From NCBI RefSeq assembly GCF_000425425.1, contig NZ_AUDK01000012.1, forward strand, positions 1 through 64,000: 64,000 nt of DNA. The letters run 5' to 3'. The translations under genes were made by a program, and so were the position numbers. Source of the stretch: Flavobacterium daejeonense DSM 17708. Lineage in GTDB: Bacteria; Bacteroidota; Bacteroidia; Flavobacteriales; Flavobacteriaceae. Positions 61,101-64,000 of the stretch are shown piece by piece. The notes beneath the pieces are model-generated. The model had not been told where the DNA came from. It did not search any database and was given only the letters and a program-made list of their open reading frames with translations. Each line of letters opens with the position of its first letter. The first letter of the stretch is position 1.

Positions 61101-61330
61101 CTGATGCGGTTTGGAAATTGGAAAACAAAGGCGAGAGTTATCTTTTTTATTTTAATAAAAATCAGGATCTTTCTCTTGATTTAAGTTCTTTTAAAGGTGT
61201 TTTTGAGGTTTACGCCATCAATGCACAAACGGGAGAAATTGTTAAAAAAGAAGTTGTTCAGGGTGGAAAATCGGTATTGTTTGCCGCTCAGGATAGCAAG
61301 GGAAAAGTATTATTTGTTATAAAAAAATAA
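58178..61330 (+). CDS. Two-domain beta-helix plus DUF6298-like secreted protein
   Basis: The ATG at 58178 gives 1050 residues starting with a signal peptide (about residues 1-32, ending TSQ). An upstream frame from 58028 overlaps the PL1 gene by 116 bases and is unlikely. Residues about 60-560 form a parallel beta-helix ('SGTLYIRTSGVVLRGSGNSENGTVLLGTGI', 'IENIGIENMLMKSAF', 'QQITVEDCMATEPVSEIGG'), like GH28/PL-type folds. Residues about 580-950 look like a (beta/alpha)-barrel glycosidase region with several acidic motifs ('EHNYGLWYERRMDDHERVRRFDPD', 'QYFQHNIIEAGAHWSSSPWR', 'IRYWYYKDDG'), which I match to DUF6298. A beta-sandwich tail ends in 'GKVLFVIKK'. The function is unknown. Confidence 0.6.
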   Translation: MNSIFKNIITINKDKLLLCSLALFFFVNKATSQEKYPDIVITKGKISHTSDALGNQIPDFSYAGYQASEKAIPNVDNKIFVPVQKGDATQKIQAAIDYVSNLKANKSGFRGAVLLDKGTFNVSGTLYIRTSGVVLRGSGNSENGTVLLGTGIRRESVIRVLGTDDKKIGESFELNAAYTPLGTQKIQLKNAAKLKSADEIIITQPLTDNWIKELKMDDFGAETGWISWKKKDWDISWNRVVTAVNGNVVSLNAPLTMTLDETYGKAKVALYNWSGRIENIGIENMLMKSAFNAVNPKDEEHRWQAISIENTRNAWVKQLNFKHFAGGAVSVLKSSQQITVEDCMATEPVSEIGGFRRHTFYTEGQQTLFQRCYSEYGYHDFAVGGFGTTGPNVFIQCESHLPFNNSGAIGSWATGVLFDVSYVDGHALSYNNREQNGRGAGWTAANSVIWETSASKIDCYSPPTAQNWAFGVWGGIMGGNGHWKDVNNHIAPRSLFYAQLENRLGRLPMNPFVFDLGSEPSSSPTVEVAQELTKTALNLTESLPEWIAEVSKQNPINSNSKGLKNANDLKIEAQNTTSNSIKVMAKNGWLTYDGKLIAGNRLSVPWWRGSLRDSDLAKAVPDITRFVPGRRGTGLTDNINEVVSYLGTKNMIAVEHNYGLWYERRMDDHERVRRFDPDVWPPFYEQPFARSGEGLAWDQLSKYDLTKFNTWYWDRLARFASLAEANGQLLVNQQYFQHNIIEAGAHWSSSPWRSANNVNQTGFPEPPPYAGDKRIFMAEQFYDVSNPVRRKLHQGFIRKSLENFENNSNVIQLTSAEYTGPLHFMQFWLDEVQKWKDETGKKEIIGLSATKDVQDAILKDANRAKTVDAIDIRYWYYKDDGTAYAPEGGKNLAPRQHARQMKVGKETDEQVYRAVREYREKYPEKVVLYSTDGSPRFGWAALMGGASLPALPKIALPEFYQSVADMKLVSGNSYTDAVWKLENKGESYLFYFNKNQDLSLDLSSFKGVFEVYAINAQTGEIVKKEVVQGGKSVLFAAQDSKGKVLFVIKK

Positions 61331-61348
61331 AAATTAAATCTATTAAGC

Positions 61349-62755
61349 ATGAATCTAAAGTCAAATTTTTCAGTTGCCTTTTTTATGTCTTTTTTGCTGT
61401 TGTTAGTAACGGCAAAAGGAAATTCGCAATCTAAAGCTTTACTTAAATTAGAAGTATCCAAAGAAAATCCGCATTATTTTCAAACCGAAGACGGCAAACC
61501 ATTTTTCTGGTTGGGAGATACGGGTTGGCTGACTTTCGGAAAATTAAGTCGTGAGGAATTAAACACCTATTTCCAGGACAGAAAGAAAAAAGGATACAAT
61601 GTGGTTCAGGTGATGGTTTTACACACTTTGGCCGTAAAAAATGTATATGGAGATTTTGCTTTAGAAGATAACGATGTTTCAAAACCATTGACGACTCCGG
61701 GAAATGATTTTAAAAATCCGGCAGAATATGATTTTTGGGATCATGTGGATTATGCTTTAAAAGTAGCGCAAAAAAACGGAATTTACGTTGCTATGGTTCC
61801 GGTTTGGGGAACTAATGTAAGCAGTAAAGACAGCAAAGTTACTAAAGCTGATGTGGAAAAATATGCGAAATTCTTAGCCGAAAGATATAAAAACCGTACC
61901 AATGTAGTTTGGCTGAACGGTGGCGATACCCGTGGAAATGAATTTATGGATATCTGGAACGCTATTGGAAGTACTTTGAAAAATAATACCGACCAATTAG
62001 TGACTTTCCATCCTTTTGGTCGTACGGATTCTTCTGAAAATTATCACAATGCCAAATGGCTGGATTTTAATATGTTCCAATCCGGTCACCGAAGATACGA
62101 TCAGGATAGTACCGAAGGCGCTTTCAAAGAAGACAATTACAAATTTGTATTGAGAGATTATGCTTTGAAACCAACAAAACCAACATTAGACGGAGAGCCT
62201 TCTTATGAAGGAATTCCTCATGGATTGCACGATACCTTGCAGCCAAAATGGAAAGATAGTGATGTAAGAAGATATGCTTACTGGTCTGTTTTTGCCGGAG
62301 GTGCCGGTTTTACTTACGGAAATAACGCGGTAATGCAAATGTTTCATAAAGGAGAAAAGAAAGGAGCTTACGGAAACAAAGACATTTGGAGTGATGCTTT
62401 AAACGATCCGGGAGCGGGACAAATGCAGTATGTGAAAGATTTGATTTTGAAATTTAATTATTTTAATCGTATTCCGGATGCTTCTATGGTGGTCAATCAG
62501 GGTGAAAAATACGATTATCTGGCGGCTACAAGAGGTGAGGATTATGCCTTGATTTATACTTACAATGGCAAAACAATGTCGTTGAATATGGGGGAAATAA
62601 AAGGAGATAAGGTAAAAGCTTCCTGGTATAACCCGAGAAATGGTAAACTAAAAACAATTGGTACTTTTAATAACAAAGGCGTTCAGGAATTTAATCCTCC
62701 GGGAGAAAAAGAGGATGGAAATGACTGGGTTTTAGTTTTAACATCAAAAAAATAA
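61349..62755 (+). CDS. GH140-like apiosidase (DUF4038)
   Basis: The protein has 468 residues. The signal peptide ends near residue 27 (NSQ). The TIM barrel starts with 'TEDGKPFFWLGDTGWLTFGKLSREELNTYFQDRKKKGYNVVQVM'. 'RTNVVWLNGGDTRGNEF' carries the likely acid/base Asp near residue 191, and 'KPTLDGEPSYEGIPHG' the likely nucleophile Glu near 283. A C-terminal beta domain ends in 'WVLVLTSKK'. The only characterised function of the family is endo-apiosidase on RG-II side chains, making this the strongest RG-II marker in the window. Confidence 0.85.
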   Translation: MNLKSNFSVAFFMSFLLLLVTAKGNSQSKALLKLEVSKENPHYFQTEDGKPFFWLGDTGWLTFGKLSREELNTYFQDRKKKGYNVVQVMVLHTLAVKNVYGDFALEDNDVSKPLTTPGNDFKNPAEYDFWDHVDYALKVAQKNGIYVAMVPVWGTNVSSKDSKVTKADVEKYAKFLAERYKNRTNVVWLNGGDTRGNEFMDIWNAIGSTLKNNTDQLVTFHPFGRTDSSENYHNAKWLDFNMFQSGHRRYDQDSTEGAFKEDNYKFVLRDYALKPTKPTLDGEPSYEGIPHGLHDTLQPKWKDSDVRRYAYWSVFAGGAGFTYGNNAVMQMFHKGEKKGAYGNKDIWSDALNDPGAGQMQYVKDLILKFNYFNRIPDASMVVNQGEKYDYLAATRGEDYALIYTYNGKTMSLNMGEIKGDKVKASWYNPRNGKLKTIGTFNNKGVQEFNPPGEKEDGNDWVLVLTSKK

Positions 62756-62788
62756 ATCTGCAATTTGCTTTGGCTTAAAATAATAACT

Positions 62789-64000
62789 ATGAAAATTAAA
62801 AATATAATACTGCTACTTTGTTTTCTCATTGGATTCAATCATTTGAATGCCAAAAACGATGGTTGGATTAATATTTTGAATGAAGGCGGAAACAACAAAG
62901 GAATTTTGTGTACGCAGGCCATTCAAAAATCAATCGATAAAGCTTCCAAACAGGGTGGAGGAACAATCTTTTTTCCGGCTGGAAATTATTTAACCGGTCC
63001 GATAAAATTAAAAAGTAACATCACAATTTACCTGGATGCCGGAGCACTTTTAAAGTTTTCAAATAATTTTGACGATTATCTGCCTTATGTAGAAATGCGT
63101 TATGAAGGCTTGATGATGAAAACGTTTTCTCCTTTATTTTATGCTAAAGATGCCGATAATATCAGTATCAAAGGGCGAGGTGTTATCGACGGTCAGGGAG
63201 AAGCCTGGTGGAACGAAGTGTATCGAATTGAAACGGCCAAAGGCCCAATTCCGCCAACTAAATACCAAACGATGTGGGTAGAGCAAAACAAAGGAATTGT
63301 CTATTCGCCTTATTACCAAAGAACAATTGATAAGCATTTTTTCAGACCGGCTTTTTTTCAAACTATTAGCTGTAAGAATATTTTAATCGAAGGGGTTACG
63401 TTCCAAAATTCTCCTTTTTGGACCATAAATCCTGTTTTTTGCGATAATGTAACGGTTACCGGAATTACTATTTTTAATCCGCATTCTCCTAATACGGATG
63501 GAATCAATCCTTCTTCCTGCAAAAATGTACATATTTCAAATTGCCATATTAGCGTAGGTGATGATTGCATCACTATTAAATCCGGTCGTGACGAAGACGG
63601 TCGAAAATATGGTGTTGCAACAGAGAATGTTACTATAACCAATTGTACGATGTTAAGCGGTCACGGTGGTGTGGTTATTGGAAGCGAAATGTCCGGAGGA
63701 ATTAAAAAAATCACCATTTCAAACTGTGTTTTTGACGGAACCGACAGAGGAATCCGAATCAAATCAGCACGTGGTCGTGGAGGTGTGGTTGAAGATATCC
63801 GCGTAGATAATGTAGTGATGAAAAATATCAAAGAAGAGGCTTTTATGATGAATCTTTTTTATGATAAAAACACGGTTGAAGAGCCGGTTTCGGAGCGAAC
63901 GCCTATTTTTAGAAATATTCACATCAGTAATGTGACCGGTACTGATGTCAAGAAAGCCGGTACTGTTTTAGGAATTGCTGAAATGCCGGTACAGAATATT
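62789..64000 (+). CDS. GH28 polygalacturonase (partial, cut by the right edge)
   Basis: The frame opens at the ATG at 62789 (MKIKNIILLLCFLIGF..., a signal peptide) and stays open to the window end, giving 404 codons. The beta-helix carries all four GH28 active-site blocks: 'NTDGI' (about residue 235), 'GDDC' (about 256), 'GHGG' (about 290) and 'RIKS' (about 320). It hydrolyses alpha-1,4 bonds between galacturonic acids. It follows the GH140 gene by 33 bases. Confidence 0.93.
   Translation, partial: MKIKNIILLLCFLIGFNHLNAKNDGWINILNEGGNNKGILCTQAIQKSIDKASKQGGGTIFFPAGNYLTGPIKLKSNITIYLDAGALLKFSNNFDDYLPYVEMRYEGLMMKTFSPLFYAKDADNISIKGRGVIDGQGEAWWNEVYRIETAKGPIPPTKYQTMWVEQNKGIVYSPYYQRTIDKHFFRPAFFQTISCKNILIEGVTFQNSPFWTINPVFCDNVTVTGITIFNPHSPNTDGINPSSCKNVHISNCHISVGDDCITIKSGRDEDGRKYGVATENVTITNCTMLSGHGGVVIGSEMSGGIKKITISNCVFDGTDRGIRIKSARGRGGVVEDIRVDNVVMKNIKEEAFMMNLFYDKNTVEEPVSERTPIFRNIHISNVTGTDVKKAGTVLGIAEMPVQNI

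Overview
The window comes from a Flavobacterium-like member of the Bacteroidota. It is AT-rich, has SusC/SusD, PorP/SprF and type IX secretion sorting-domain genes, shows TAnnTTTG minus-7 promoter boxes, and carries many short palindromic intergenic repeats of the kind common in that group. No rRNA, tRNA, CRISPR array, transposase or phage gene was seen.

Layout. (1) 1-4900, minus strand: an envelope/secretion cluster, with a PorP/SprF-type outer-membrane protein that has a long Ala/Lys repeat tail and runs off the left edge, a partner protein with a C-terminal gliding/T9SS type B sorting domain, a predicted beta-helix secreted protein and a small secreted protein. (2) 5309-8472: a divergent AraC regulator, a Tat-exported GH29 alpha-L-fucosidase and a RhaM-like (DUF718) mutarotase. 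(3) 8588-19684: mostly housekeeping genes (holB, a DoxX-like protein, acyl-CoA thioesterase, an MNT/HEPN toxin-antitoxin pair, recA, a lipoprotein, a PlsC-type acyltransferase, a broken GxxExxY gene between inverted repeats, trpS, a TlpA-like thioredoxin, dprA, and an HU-like/SPOR protein). (4) 19719-64000: a second AraC regulator, divergent from about 43 kb of co-directional genes that form one large polysaccharide utilisation locus (PUL).

The PUL encodes a GH141-like beta-helix enzyme fused to a RhaM-like mutarotase, a Gfo/Idh/MocA oxidoreductase, an SSS-family sugar symporter, a degenerate M23-like secreted protein, GH78, two beta-propeller glycosidase-like proteins, GH2, GH106, an SGNH/sialate-type acetylesterase, a DUF5703 protein, three PL1 pectate lyases, GH127, one SusC/SusD pair, DUF3826, a beta-helix plus DUF6298 two-domain protein, GH140 (apiosidase family) and a GH28 polygalacturonase cut by the right edge. 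The set of rhamnosidases (GH78, GH106), GH127, GH140, GH141, fucosidase, acetylesterase and homogalacturonan-cutting enzymes matches what is known for rhamnogalacturonan II (RG-II) breakdown in Bacteroides. RG-II, with its homogalacturonan backbone, is therefore the best guess for the substrate. The guess is inferred from family content only.

How it may work. PL1 and GH28 enzymes cut the backbone and SusCD imports oligosaccharides. Periplasmic exo-glycosidases and the esterase then strip the side chains. Mutarotase domains convert the released deoxy-sugar anomers, and the SSS symporter and the oxidoreductase move and process a monosaccharide. Two perfect 20-bp palindromes (LacI-type operators) lie directly upstream of susC, and one covers the predicted promoter minus-7 box. 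A related half-site lies upstream of the GH141-like gene.
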